From positions 62,001 through 126,000 of the forward strand of contig CAKOHK010000003.1 in assembly GCA_934085595.1 (NCBI GenBank): DNA of 64,000 bases, given 5' to 3'. Of the stretch, positions 40,983-48,174 are shown piece after piece (position 1 is the first letter of the stretch; each line of letters begins with the position of its first letter). A model generated the notes under the pieces. The model saw nothing but the letters and a program-made list of their open reading frames with translations, did not search any database and was not told the origin of the DNA. Both the position numbers and the translations under genes were made by a program. This DNA is from an uncultured Bacilli bacterium. Lineage in GTDB: Bacteria; Bacillota_I; Bacilli_A; RF39; UBA660.

Positions 40983-42263
40983 ATGTTTACAAATGTGATG
41001 AATGAACAAAATGTTAAAAGTTATAGTAAGAGTGATTTTGATTTGTCTGGGAAGACATTAGTTTCAGGTGGAGTTTTAAAGGAAGCTTTAGTTTCTGATA
41101 TGTCTATTCCTGCTTTAAAGAAAGTTAATATGGTAAGTGCTCCTAGTAATAATATGGGTGTTAATAATGTAGCTGCTCCTAGTATGATTATGCCTACGAA
41201 TGAGCCTGATATTACTATGAAAAGTGATGCTAGTATGCCTTTGGAGCATGCTAATAAATTTGTTCCTGAAGGAAGTAGTGTACCGAATATTCCAGTTATG
41301 AATGAAATGCCTATGCAAGAAATAGTACCTGAACCACAAGTCACAAGTGAAACTCCTTTAGAAACAACAAGTGAGAATAAGTTTGTTAGTCCAGAAATAA
41401 AAGAACCAGTGAGTGCTCAGCCTGTTAATCCAGTATTTAATACTTTAGTAAATGCTGCTAATAAAATACCTGAACCTCAAGTAGAACCAGAAGTTTCAGC
41501 ACCTAGTGAAAGTAATATGTTTACTCCTCATATACCTGTGATTGAGGAACAAAATAATAATGTAGCACCTTTAGAAGAAACTAAAGAGCCAACAGTTGAA
41601 CCTGTTATGGAAAGTGTTACTTCTCTTGATGATATTAAACTTGGACAAGAGGAACCAAGTATACCTCAGAGTAATAGTATTACTGATGATTTACAAAGTG
41701 GATCTTTTGTTGATGATAGTGGAGAAGTTAAAAGTGAAGAAGATAGTTTAAGTCCATCATTAGAACCAGTAAGTGCTCCTTCTGATGAAGTAAAAGAGCC
41801 AGTAAGTGAAGAATATACAGCAGTAACTGAATCTGATAGTACTTTAAGTGAAAATATGCCTCAAATTGAGCCTCAGATAGAAACTCAAATGGAACCTAAG
41901 GTTGAGCCTCAAGAAGAATCTATAGAACAAGTTTCTGAAGAAGTAAGTAGTGATATATTTACGGCTATGAAAGAAGAACATTTAAAAAATATAGAAACAT
42001 TATCTAATGGAATTAATACATTACTTAAAGACTATTTAAATAATATGGAATTAATGTATAGCAAACTTGAAAAAATGGTATTAGAATCAAGAAAAACTAA
42101 TGAAACTAAAAATGATATGGAAAATGCTATGGGTATGCTTAGTAGTGAAGAATTAGATAAAGCAGTAGATAGATGGGATGGCAAAATAGATGAAGCTACT
42201 AATTATGGAATAGGTTCTGATATACCTGAAATTACACCAGATGAAAATACAAGAGCTATTTAG
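40983..42263 (+). CDS. Low-complexity Pro/Glu/Ser-rich protein
   Basis: The 426-residue product is set to start at the ATG at 40983, because AGGTG lies 7 nt before it; a GTG at 40974 is within that site. Residues about 1-60 look ordered (DLSGKTLVSGGVLKEALVSD). About 60-310 are low complexity, rich in Pro, Glu, Val, Ser and Met (EPQVEPEVSAPSE-like words). About 315-400 are a predicted helix (MKEEHLKNIETLSNGINTLLKDYLNNMELMYSKLEKM). No membrane helix or signal is seen. It looks like a cytoplasmic scaffold or adaptor, unassigned. Confidence 0.55.
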   Translation: MFTNVMNEQNVKSYSKSDFDLSGKTLVSGGVLKEALVSDMSIPALKKVNMVSAPSNNMGVNNVAAPSMIMPTNEPDITMKSDASMPLEHANKFVPEGSSVPNIPVMNEMPMQEIVPEPQVTSETPLETTSENKFVSPEIKEPVSAQPVNPVFNTLVNAANKIPEPQVEPEVSAPSESNMFTPHIPVIEEQNNNVAPLEETKEPTVEPVMESVTSLDDIKLGQEEPSIPQSNSITDDLQSGSFVDDSGEVKSEEDSLSPSLEPVSAPSDEVKEPVSEEYTAVTESDSTLSENMPQIEPQIETQMEPKVEPQEESIEQVSEEVSSDIFTAMKEEHLKNIETLSNGINTLLKDYLNNMELMYSKLEKMVLESRKTNETKNDMENAMGMLSSEELDKAVDRWDGKIDEATNYGIGSDIPEITPDENTRAI

Positions 42264-42265
42264 TT

Positions 42266-42502
42266 ATGAATCAAGATTATATATATAAAATAGATAGAAT
42301 AATTAATAAGGCAGTAAAAGAAATTAAAATTGCTAATGCTAAAAGAATGTCTGCTGAAAAAATATCAATGACTTTACAAGAAGATATTAAAAAAGCATAT
42401 ATGTTAGGATTTAAAGAAGGGTTTAAAAAAGCTATTCAAAGTAGTAGTGGAGGAACTTCTAAATCTAAAGATGAAAATAGACTAGTTTTGAAAAATAGCT
42501 AG
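42266..42502 (+). CDS. Small hypothetical helical protein
   Basis: The product is 78 residues, basic and mostly helical (RIINKAVKEIKIANAKRMSAEKISMTLQEDIKKAYMLGFKEGFKKAIQ), with a Ser/Gly-rich tail. It starts 2 nt after the stop of the low-complexity protein gene, so it is probably co-translated with it. The AYxxGFxEGFKK word occurs in many small phage and host proteins and gives no clear function. No family assigned. Confidence 0.45.
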   Translation: MNQDYIYKIDRIINKAVKEIKIANAKRMSAEKISMTLQEDIKKAYMLGFKEGFKKAIQSSSGGTSKSKDENRLVLKNS

Positions 42503-42540
42503 TTTTTTAATACTTTTTAATATTATGAATATATTTTAGT

Positions 42541-43428
42541 ATGAAAGATGTTATAAATTATTATTATGATTTAGTTATAGATAGAATATATGAAAATAAT
42601 AGTAAATATTTTTTTTATGAAGATAATAAATATTATATACTTGAATGTATAAATGGGAATAAGCTTAAGAAATTAAATGCTCTTATAGAAGAGTTATTTA
42701 ATAATAAAATAGTTGTTAGTAAGATAATAGAAACTAAAAATAAGAAATATTCTTTTACATATAAAAATCAAGAATATGTTATAGTTATGATGCCTATTAT
42801 TGAAAGTACTAGTGTTAATCTTAAAGATATATTAAAATATAATATAAATATTAATGATAAGTTTGATTTTATTAAAGTAAATGAAATAGAAAATATGAAA
42901 AATATAGTAGATTATTATGAAGAAGTGATGAGTGGGTATAGAGAAGAATATATGCTTATTCAAACTTATTTTAATTATTATGTTGGTCTTGCTGAAAACT
43001 CGATTAGTTATTTAAATGATATTTTTGATAGTAGTGATATAGTGTATTCAATATCACATGATCATATAAATAAATGCATAGAAGGGGAACTAGCTGATAT
43101 AAGTAATATTACATACAATTATAGAATGAAAGATATAGCTTCTTATATTAGATATAAAATTATTAATAAAGAAGAATGGGTAAGAGAGATAGAATGGTTT
43201 TTTAATAGTTTTAAACTTAATGATTTTGATTATAAGTTTATATATTCTAATGTGATATTTCCTAGTTATTTTTTTGATTTAATTAAGCATATAATAAATG
43301 ATAAAGTTAGTGAAGAAGAGATTAAAAAATATACTGATAATATTACTTATATAGAGAAAGAATATAATAGACTTTATAATATTATTTGTAAATATAATAA
43401 AATTGTTAAAATAGATTGGATTAAATAG
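42541..43428 (+). CDS. Possible spore-coat CotS/YutH-like kinase-fold protein
   Basis: The product is 295 residues and cytoplasmic. Its plan resembles divergent aminoglycoside-phosphotransferase-fold proteins of spore coats (YutH/YsxE/CotS): an N-terminal beta part (KYYILECINGNKLKKLN), then SISHDHINKCIEGELADI in place of the kinase catalytic loop. YRMKDIASYIRYKI and FIYSNVIFPSYFFDLIKHI follow. The usual catalytic Asp-Asn pattern is not clear, so it may be inactive. The call is by eye and tentative, though it fits the sporulation genes nearby. No Shine-Dalgarno sequence precedes the ATG; a TATATT lies 5 nt before it. Confidence 0.4.
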   Translation: MKDVINYYYDLVIDRIYENNSKYFFYEDNKYYILECINGNKLKKLNALIEELFNNKIVVSKIIETKNKKYSFTYKNQEYVIVMMPIIESTSVNLKDILKYNININDKFDFIKVNEIENMKNIVDYYEEVMSGYREEYMLIQTYFNYYVGLAENSISYLNDIFDSSDIVYSISHDHINKCIEGELADISNITYNYRMKDIASYIRYKIINKEEWVREIEWFFNSFKLNDFDYKFIYSNVIFPSYFFDLIKHIINDKVSEEEIKKYTDNITYIEKEYNRLYNIICKYNKIVKIDWIK

Positions 43429-43437
43429 TTGTTTTTA

Positions 43438-43446
43438 TGGTATAAT
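43438..43446 (+). promoter_or_regulatory. Extended -10 promoter (TGGTATAAT) of the S1 protein gene
   Basis: A perfect extended -10 overlaps the end of the preceding gene. The predicted transcript start is about 43453, leaving under 10 nt of leader before the ATG at 43462 and no ribosome site. Confidence 0.6.
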
Positions 43447-43461
43447 CTTTATGTGATTTAT

Positions 43462-43809
43462 ATGAGTAATATTAAAAAAGGTGATATTGTTGAAGCTGAA
43501 ATAACTGGTATAACTAAGTATGGTATATTTGTTAAACTTGAGGATAATTATACTGGACTTATACATATATCTGAGATTTCTAATGGATTTGTTAATGATA
43601 TTAATGAAGTGTATTCTATAGGTAATATTATAAGGGTTAAAGTGCTTGATATTGATGAAGATAAGTTACAAGTTAAGTTATCTATTAAGAGAGTTAGGGC
43701 TGTTTATAAGAAGAGAAGTAAGGGTATACAGGAGAAGGGAGAAGGTTTTATGCCTCTTAAAAATAAACTTAATGAGTGGATTAATGATAAAATTGATAAA
43801 AATAGTTAA
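43462..43809 (+). CDS. S1 RNA-binding domain protein (YugI/CvfD/GSP13-like)
   Basis: The product is 115 residues. The start at 43462 (MSNIKKGDIVEAEITGI) is chosen because the in-frame ATG at 43429 lies upstream of the promoter -10 box. Residues 5-75 are one S1 domain: KYGIFVKLEDNYTGLIHISEIS and IRVKVLDIDEDKLQVKLSIK. The tail GFMPLKNKLNEWI matches the general stress protein 13/CvfD group, small ribosome-associated regulators. The transcript seems to have almost no leader. It precedes the tRNA array, which has its own promoter. Confidence 0.82.
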   Translation: MSNIKKGDIVEAEITGITKYGIFVKLEDNYTGLIHISEISNGFVNDINEVYSIGNIIRVKVLDIDEDKLQVKLSIKRVRAVYKKRSKGIQEKGEGFMPLKNKLNEWINDKIDKNS

Positions 43810-43826
43810 AAAATTCTTATAAATTG

Positions 43827-43855
43827 TTGACAAGTTAATAAATAAATGGTATATT
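43827..43855 (+). promoter_or_regulatory. Strong SigA promoter of the tRNA array
   Basis: Perfect TTGACA (43827-43832), 17-nt spacer ending TGG, TATATT (43850-43855). The first tRNA begins about 19 nt after the predicted start. Confidence 0.8.
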
Positions 43856-43880
43856 TAATTTCGTCAGCAAGACATAATTT

Positions 43881-43957
43881 GCGCGATTAGCTCAGTTGGT
43901 TAGAGCATCTGCCTTACAAGCAGGGGGTCGGGAGTTCGAGTCTCTCATCGCGCACCA
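43881..43957 (+). tRNA. tRNA-Val (anticodon TAC)
   Basis: 77-nt cloverleaf, acceptor GCGCGAT/ATCGCGC, anticodon loop CTTACAA, T loop TTCGAGT, encoded CCA. First of ten tRNA genes. Confidence 0.96.
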
Positions 43958-43958
43958 T

Positions 43959-44035
<77 letters not shown>

Positions 44036-44042
44036 TTTTTTT

Positions 44043-44126
44043 GGAGAGATAGCGAAGTGGTTAAACGCGGCAGACTGTAAATCTGTTCCTTCGGGTTCGG
44101 TGGTTCGAATCCACCTCTCTCCACCA
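44043..44126 (+). tRNA. tRNA-Tyr (anticodon GTA)
   Basis: 84-nt class II tRNA with a long variable arm, acceptor GGAGAGA/TCTCTCC, loop CTGTAAA, encoded CCA. Confidence 0.96.
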
Positions 44127-44137
44127 CTTGTATGTAT

Positions 44138-44213
44138 TGCCTCGTAGCCAAGTGGTAAGGCACAAGACTTTGACTCTTGCATCCCGCTGGTTCGAATCCA
44201 GCCGAGGCAACCA
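44138..44213 (+). tRNA. tRNA-Gln (anticodon TTG)
   Basis: 76 nt, acceptor TGCCTCG/CGAGGCA, loop CTTTGAC, encoded CCA. Confidence 0.95.
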
Positions 44214-44229
44214 TATGTATATGTATTAT

Positions 44230-44305
44230 GACCCGTTAGCTCAGTCGGTAGAGCACTTGACTTTTAATCAAGGGGTCTGGAGTTCGAGTCTCCAACGGGT
44301 CACCA
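44230..44305 (+). tRNA. tRNA-Lys (anticodon TTT)
   Basis: 76 nt, acceptor GACCCGT/ACGGGTC, loop CTTTTAA, encoded CCA. Confidence 0.96.
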
Positions 44306-44323
44306 TTTATTATTAAATATTTA

Positions 44324-44413
44324 TGCCTCAGTGGCGGAATCGGTAGACGCACAGGACTTAAAATCCTGCGAGTGTAAAAGCTCGTGCCAGTTCAAGTCTG
44401 GCCTGGGGCACCA
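44324..44413 (+). tRNA. tRNA-Leu (anticodon TAA)
   Basis: 90-nt class II tRNA, acceptor TGCCTCA/TGGGGCA (one G-T pair), loop CTTAAAA, long variable arm, encoded CCA. Confidence 0.95.
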
Positions 44414-44421
44414 AATATTTA

Positions 44422-44514
44422 GGAGGAATACCCAAGTCTGGTTGAAGGGACCGGTCTTGAAAACCGGGAGGTCGAGAAATCGGCGCAGGGGTTCGAATCC
44501 CTTTTCCTCCGCCA
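44422..44514 (+). tRNA. tRNA-Ser (anticodon TGA)
   Basis: 93-nt class II tRNA, acceptor GGAGGAA/TTCCTCC, anticodon stem CCGGT/ACCGG with loop CTTGAAA, long variable arm. The 3' end reads GCCA. Confidence 0.95.
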
Positions 44515-44532
44515 CTAAATTAATTAAAGCAT

Positions 44533-44609
44533 CGCGGGATGGAGCAGTCTGGTAGCTCGCTGGGCTCATAACCCAGAGGTCGATGGTTCAAATCCGTCTC
44601 CCGCAACCA
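44533..44609 (+). tRNA. Initiator tRNA-fMet (anticodon CAT)
   Basis: 77 nt. Initiator marks are present: unpaired C1-A72 at the acceptor end (CGCGGGA/TCCCGCA) and three G-C pairs in the anticodon stem (GGG/CCC). Encoded CCA. Confidence 0.96.
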
Positions 44610-44610
44610 T

Positions 44611-44686
44611 GGTTCGTTGGTGTAGTGGTTATCACGCTCGCCTGTCACGCGAGAGATCACGGGTTCAAGTCCCGTACGAACCGCCA
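44611..44686 (+). tRNA. tRNA-Asp (anticodon GTC)
   Basis: 76 nt, acceptor GGTTCGT/ACGAACC, loop CTGTCAC. It starts 1 nt after tRNA-fMet. Encoded CCA. Confidence 0.96.
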
Positions 44687-44689
44687 TGT

Positions 44690-44765
44690 GGCTTTATAGC
44701 TCAGTCGGTAGAGCACAAGACTGAAAATCTTGGTGTCGTTGGTTCGATTCCAACTGAAGCCACCA
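44690..44765 (+). tRNA. tRNA-Phe (anticodon GAA)
   Basis: 76 nt, acceptor GGCTTTA/TGAAGCC (one T-G pair), loop CTGAAAA, encoded CCA. Last of the array; a terminator follows. Confidence 0.95.
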
Positions 44766-44778
44766 TGATAGCGAAAAT

Positions 44779-44804
44779 ACCCCTAACATATAGGGGTTTT
44801 ATTT
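44779..44804 (+). terminator. Terminator of the tRNA array
   Basis: A 7-bp stem ACCCCTA/TAGGGGT (44779-44785 with 44791-44797) is followed by TTTATTTT. Confidence 0.8.
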
Positions 44805-44823
44805 TATGATTAAAGGAGAAGAT

Positions 44824-45516
44824 ATGAATAAAAAAGTTATATTATTAATATTAGGAGTTGTCATTGTGGTATTATTGTTATTTTTAAATACTAAGGATGA
44901 TAATAATAATACTTCTGTTAATTTTGATGAAAAAGAAGAAATACTTAAACTTATAAATGATGGAGAATATGAAGAAACTGATATGCCTTCAAATTATGTA
45001 TCTATTAATGTCCGTGATTTTGGAGAGATAGTTGTTAGATTATATCCTGATAATGCTCCAGTTACTGTTCAAAACTTTAAAGAACTTGTTTCAAATAAGT
45101 TTTATGATGGTCTTACTTTTCATAGAGTTATTAAAGATTTTATGATACAAACTGGAGACCCTAGTGCTACTGGTAGTGGGGGAAGTGATAAAAATATAAA
45201 AGGGGAGTTTAGTGAAAATGGATTTGATAATAAACTTTCTCATGTAAGAGGTGTTGTTTCTATGGCAAGGCGTGGTGGCAATCCTGAAACTCTAGAAACT
45301 TATAATTCTGCTTCAAGTCAATTCTTTATTGTACAAGCAGACAGTACTTATCTTGATGGCAAATATGCTTCTTTTGGAAAAGTATTAAAAGGAATGGATG
45401 TTGTAGATAAGATAGCTTCTGTTCAAACAGATGATAATGATAAGCCTAATAATGATGTTGTAATTGAAAGTATTAGATTTATAGATTTTATAGAAAGTAG
45501 TTCTTTAGATGAATAG
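44824..45516 (+). CDS. Membrane-anchored peptidyl-prolyl cis-trans isomerase (cyclophilin)
   Basis: The 230-residue product starts at the ATG at 44824, with AAAGGAGA upstream; an earlier in-frame ATG falls in the tRNA terminator tail. One N-terminal helix (about 4-24) without a lipobox Cys anchors it outside. Then comes a cyclophilin domain: APVTVQNFKELV, FYDGLTFHRVIKDFMIQTGDPSATGSGG, GVVSMARRGG, ASSQFFIV and SFGKVLKGMDVVDKI. The catalytic Arg is in FHRV. It helps fold exported proteins at the membrane surface. Its end overlaps the next gene by 8 nt. Confidence 0.92.
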   Translation: MNKKVILLILGVVIVVLLLFLNTKDDNNNTSVNFDEKEEILKLINDGEYEETDMPSNYVSINVRDFGEIVVRLYPDNAPVTVQNFKELVSNKFYDGLTFHRVIKDFMIQTGDPSATGSGGSDKNIKGEFSENGFDNKLSHVRGVVSMARRGGNPETLETYNSASSQFFIVQADSTYLDGKYASFGKVLKGMDVVDKIASVQTDDNDKPNNDVVIESIRFIDFIESSSLDE

Positions 45517-46318
45517 TGATATTGAAAAAAGTATAATTAAAAAGTTTAGGAAAGAAATATGGTCTAAGTTTATAAAAGCTATTAAGGATTTTGGACTTAT
45601 ATGTGATGGAGATAATATAGCTGTATGTATTTCTGGTGGTAAAGATTCATTTTTACTAGCTAAATGTATGCAGGAAATTAAAAAACATGGAAAGATAGAT
45701 TTTGATGTTAAGTTTATATGTATGAATCCTGGATATAATGAAGAGAATCTTAATATGATTAAAGAAAATGCTAATAAACTTAATATAGATTTAAATATAT
45801 TTGAAAGTCCTATATTTGATATTGTTGATAAACAAGAAAAATCTCCTTGTTATTTATGTGCGAGGATGAGAAGAGGGTATCTTTATAATAAGGCTAAAGA
45901 ACTTGGATGTAATAAAATAGCTTTAGGACATCATTTTGATGATGTGGTTGAGACTATATTATTAAGTACTTTTTATGCTTCTGATTATAAAACTATGCTT
46001 CCTATTCTTAATAGTACTAACTTTGAAGGGATGAAGTTAATTAGACCATTATACTATGTTAAAGAAAATGATATTATTAGATGGGTTAATTATAATAATC
46101 TTAAGTTTATAAATTGTGCTTGTAAGTTTACTGAAAAGAATAATGATGTTAATAATAATAGTAAAAGAAAAGAAATTAAAGAATTGTTAAAAGAACTTAG
46201 AAAAGTAAATCCAAATATAGATAATAATATTATGAAGTCTACATTTAATGTTAACTTAAATACTATAATAGGATATACAGATAAAAATGGAAATTATAAA
46301 TCATTTTTAGATAATTAA
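45509..46318 (+). CDS. TtcA-type tRNA thiolation enzyme (PP-loop ATPase)
   Basis: The 269-residue product has the PP-loop SGGKDS near residue 39 (CISGGKDSFLLAKCM), and PCYLCARMRRGYLYNKAKELGCNKIALGHHFDDVVETILLS with the CxxC pair and HHxDD motif of the TtcA group. TtcA puts sulfur on C32 of some tRNAs using an iron-sulfur cluster; a third Cys pair region (INCACKF) is also present. The exact target tRNA is an inference. It starts inside the cyclophilin gene, so translation is coupled. A strong hairpin terminator follows. Confidence 0.82.
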   Translation: MNSDIEKSIIKKFRKEIWSKFIKAIKDFGLICDGDNIAVCISGGKDSFLLAKCMQEIKKHGKIDFDVKFICMNPGYNEENLNMIKENANKLNIDLNIFESPIFDIVDKQEKSPCYLCARMRRGYLYNKAKELGCNKIALGHHFDDVVETILLSTFYASDYKTMLPILNSTNFEGMKLIRPLYYVKENDIIRWVNYNNLKFINCACKFTEKNNDVNNNSKRKEIKELLKELRKVNPNIDNNIMKSTFNVNLNTIIGYTDKNGNYKSFLDN

Positions 46319-46346
46319 AAACATATCTCTTGTAAGATATGTTTTT
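46317..46346 (+). terminator. Terminator after the TtcA-like gene
   Basis: A 12-bp perfect stem (46317-46328 with 46335-46346) with a 6-nt loop ends in T residues. Confidence 0.75.
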
Positions 46347-46349
46347 ATG

Positions 46350-46376
46350 TAAATAAAAAAATCTAAATGATTTTTT
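46350..46376 (-). terminator. Terminator after rpmB (minus strand)
   Basis: On the minus strand an 8-bp stem AAAAAATC/GATTTTTT (46376-46369 with 46363-46356) is followed by T-rich sequence. It overlaps the rpmB stop codon. Confidence 0.5.
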
Positions 46377-46539
46377 ATTTTTCTTTTAAATTTTTAATTT
46401 CTTTAGTAGAAAGTCTAACTCTTTTTCCATCTATTTTTACTGTTTGTAGATTTACTTTTTGAGTTTTATTAGTTGCTTTTAATGAAAAAGGTCTATTTTT
46501 TGCACTATTATTTTTTCTAGTTGAAATATTTTTTGCCAT
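46375..46539 (-). CDS. rpmB: 50S ribosomal protein L28, Cys-free short form
   Basis: The frame encodes 54 residues from an ATG at 46539 with an excellent ribosome site (AAAAGGAGGAA). The stretch NRPFSLKATNKTQKVNLQTV then KIDGKRVRLSTKEIKNLK matches the L28 core (shS.kAtNrt.k.NLq.v.v dG...rvst..lksl). The usual N-terminal CxxTGK zinc-ribbon-like part is replaced by KNISTRKN with no Cys. L28 is normally about 60 residues. It stands alone on the minus strand, divergent from spoIIGA. Confidence 0.82.
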   Translation of the reverse strand: MAKNISTRKNNSAKNRPFSLKATNKTQKVNLQTVKIDGKRVRLSTKEIKNLKEK

Positions 46540-46609
46540 TACTGTTCCTCCTTTTCAAATCATATATACTTTATCATAAATTATTAATTAAGTAAAGAAA
46601 AAAATTAAA

Positions 46610-46657
46610 TTAGACATTAATTTTCGACAAAATATACTATATATGAAATTATATAAT
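46610..46657 (+). promoter_or_regulatory. spoIIG promoter with Spo0A boxes
   Basis: A perfect Spo0A box (TTCGACA, the reverse of TGTCGAA) is at 46623-46629, and a one-mismatch box (TTAGACA) at 46610-46616. The first overlaps a -35-like TCGACA (46624-46629), which is 22 nt from a perfect TATAAT (46652-46657). The Bacillus spoIIG promoter has the same layout: SigA hexamers 22 bp apart with Spo0A bound over the -35. Confidence 0.7.
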
Positions 46658-46676
46658 TTATTTAGAGGTGAAATAT

Positions 46677-47390
46677 ATGTATATTGAAGAAGTGTTAATA
46701 ATTAATTTTCTTATAGATTATATTATTTTATATGTTATGAGTTTAATACTTAATAATAATATAAATAATAAAAGAATATTATTATGTAGTTTGATTGGTG
46801 AAGTGACTTTATTACTTTTATTTATTGATGTTAGTTATGTAATAATAAATATACTTAAATTATTATTTGGAGCTTTTATAATATTTATTTATAGTGGTAA
46901 GTGTGATAGGAAAACATATTTTGTTAATTTGATATGGTTTTATTCAATTTCTTTTTTACTTGGTGGTTTTCTTTATTATATTAAAATAAATGTTAATAAT
47001 TATATTTTATATTTGATATTAGTTCCAATAATACTAAATATATATAGATATTTTATTCGTGATTATATTAAAAATATATCATTTAAACATAAAGTTAACA
47101 TATATTTAGATAGTGGCAATGTTCTTTGCTTAAATGGGTTTATGGATACTGGTAATAATTTGATTGATCCTTATTATGGTAAGAAAGTTATTATAATAGA
47201 TAGAGATGTTGATACCGAGTGTTTTTTGGTTCCTTATGAGAATGTTGGGGGTAGGTCTTTGATTAAGTGCTTTAAGCCTCATAAGGTGTTTATAGAGGGG
47301 TATGGGGAAAGGAGTGATGTTGTAGTTGGTATTACTAAAAATAAGTTTAATGGTTTTGATTGTTTACTTAATTATGGATTGGAGGAGTAA
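46677..47390 (+). CDS. spoIIGA: Sporulation sigma-E factor-processing peptidase SpoIIGA
   Basis: The 237-residue product starts at the ATG at 46677 (MYIEEVLIINFLIDYIILY), with GAGGTG 6 nt upstream; a GTG at 46668 lies in that site. Five transmembrane helices fill the first 150 residues. Then comes the aspartic protease part: NIYLDSGNVLCLNGFMDTGNNLIDPYYGKKV, with the active Asp in DTGN. It cuts the pro-sequence from SigE after a forespore signal. It is about 70 residues shorter than the Bacillus protein, mainly in the protease domain. It lies 0 nt before sigE. Confidence 0.92.
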   Translation: MYIEEVLIINFLIDYIILYVMSLILNNNINNKRILLCSLIGEVTLLLLFIDVSYVIINILKLLFGAFIIFIYSGKCDRKTYFVNLIWFYSISFLLGGFLYYIKINVNNYILYLILVPIILNIYRYFIRDYIKNISFKHKVNIYLDSGNVLCLNGFMDTGNNLIDPYYGKKVIIIDRDVDTECFLVPYENVGGRSLIKCFKPHKVFIEGYGERSDVVVGITKNKFNGFDCLLNYGLEE

Positions 47391-48080
47391 ATGAATAAAT
47401 TAATAGATAAGATTTTAAATAAGTTTTTTAAGAAGAATGATGTGTTTTTTGTTGGTAGTACAGATATACTTCCACCTCCACTTCAGAAAGAAAGAGAAGA
47501 GGATTTAGTTAATAAAAGTAATAATGGAGATGTTAATGCTCGTAATAAACTTATAGAACATAATTTAAGATTAGTAGTTTTTCTTGCTAAAAAATATGAT
47601 AATACTATGTATGATTTAGAAGATCTTGTTAGTATTGGGTCTATTGGTTTAATTAAAGCTATTGAAACATATAAACCAAGTAAAAATATTAAACTTGCTA
47701 CTTATGCTTCAAGGTGTATTGATAATGAAATACTTATGTTTCTTCGAAAGAATAAAAGAAAGAGTAGTGAAGTTAGTTTTGAAGATGTAGTTAATTATGA
47801 TAGTGAAGGAAATGAACTTCATTACGAAGATATATTTGGTACTGATGAAGATGTAGTAATTAAAGAGATAGAAGAAGTTAATAATAAAAGAATACTTGCT
47901 TTAGAAATTAGTAAACTTGATAAAAGAGATAAAGAAATAATGGATATGAGATATGGTCTTAATGGAAAAGAAGAACTTACTCAGAAAGAAGTTGCTGATA
48001 AATTATCTATATCACAGTCTTATATATCTAGAATAGAAAAGAAGGTTATTAAAAAGATTAAAAATATTATTAAAGCTTAA
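47391..48080 (+). CDS. sigE: RNA polymerase sporulation sigma factor SigE (pro-form)
   Basis: The 229-residue product has a short basic amphipathic pro-sequence (about residues 1-17), then VFFVGSTDILPPPLQKEREEDLV, the sequence around the SpoIIGA cut site in SigE. Region 2 is ARNKLIEHNLRLVVFLAKKYDNTMYDLEDLVSIGSIGLIKAIETY...ATYASRCIDNEILMFLRKNKR and region 4 LTQKEVADKLSISQSYISRIEKKVIKKIK. It is the early mother-cell sigma factor. GGAGGAG at the end of spoIIGA precedes the start, so the two are co-translated. A terminator follows. Confidence 0.95.
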   Translation: MNKLIDKILNKFFKKNDVFFVGSTDILPPPLQKEREEDLVNKSNNGDVNARNKLIEHNLRLVVFLAKKYDNTMYDLEDLVSIGSIGLIKAIETYKPSKNIKLATYASRCIDNEILMFLRKNKRKSSEVSFEDVVNYDSEGNELHYEDIFGTDEDVVIKEIEEVNNKRILALEISKLDKRDKEIMDMRYGLNGKEELTQKEVADKLSISQSYISRIEKKVIKKIKNIIKA

Positions 48081-48101
48081 ACTAAAAAGTTTGAGTTTTT
48101 T
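48076..48101 (+). terminator. Terminator after sigE
   Basis: An 8-bp stem CTTAAACT/AGTTTGAG (one T-G pair) has the loop AAAA and a T6 tail. It would cut off sigE transcription from the genes leading to sigG. Confidence 0.65.
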
Positions 48102-48113
48102 GTTTGATTTATA

Positions 48114-48143
48114 TTGTATTTTTTGATTAATGTGTGGTAAAAT
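48114..48143 (+). promoter_or_regulatory. Promoter with extended -10 before the surface protein gene
   Basis: TTGTAT (48114-48119), 18-nt spacer ending TGG, TAAAAT (48138-48143). A vegetative-type promoter. Confidence 0.55.
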
Positions 48144-48174
48144 TAACTTGTATTATAGACATAGGAGGTTTAGT

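Noticed and set aside
44128..44809. Several open frames on both strands across the tRNA array (62-89 codons).
   Set aside because: They lie within the tRNA genes, and their words are just translated tRNA arms.
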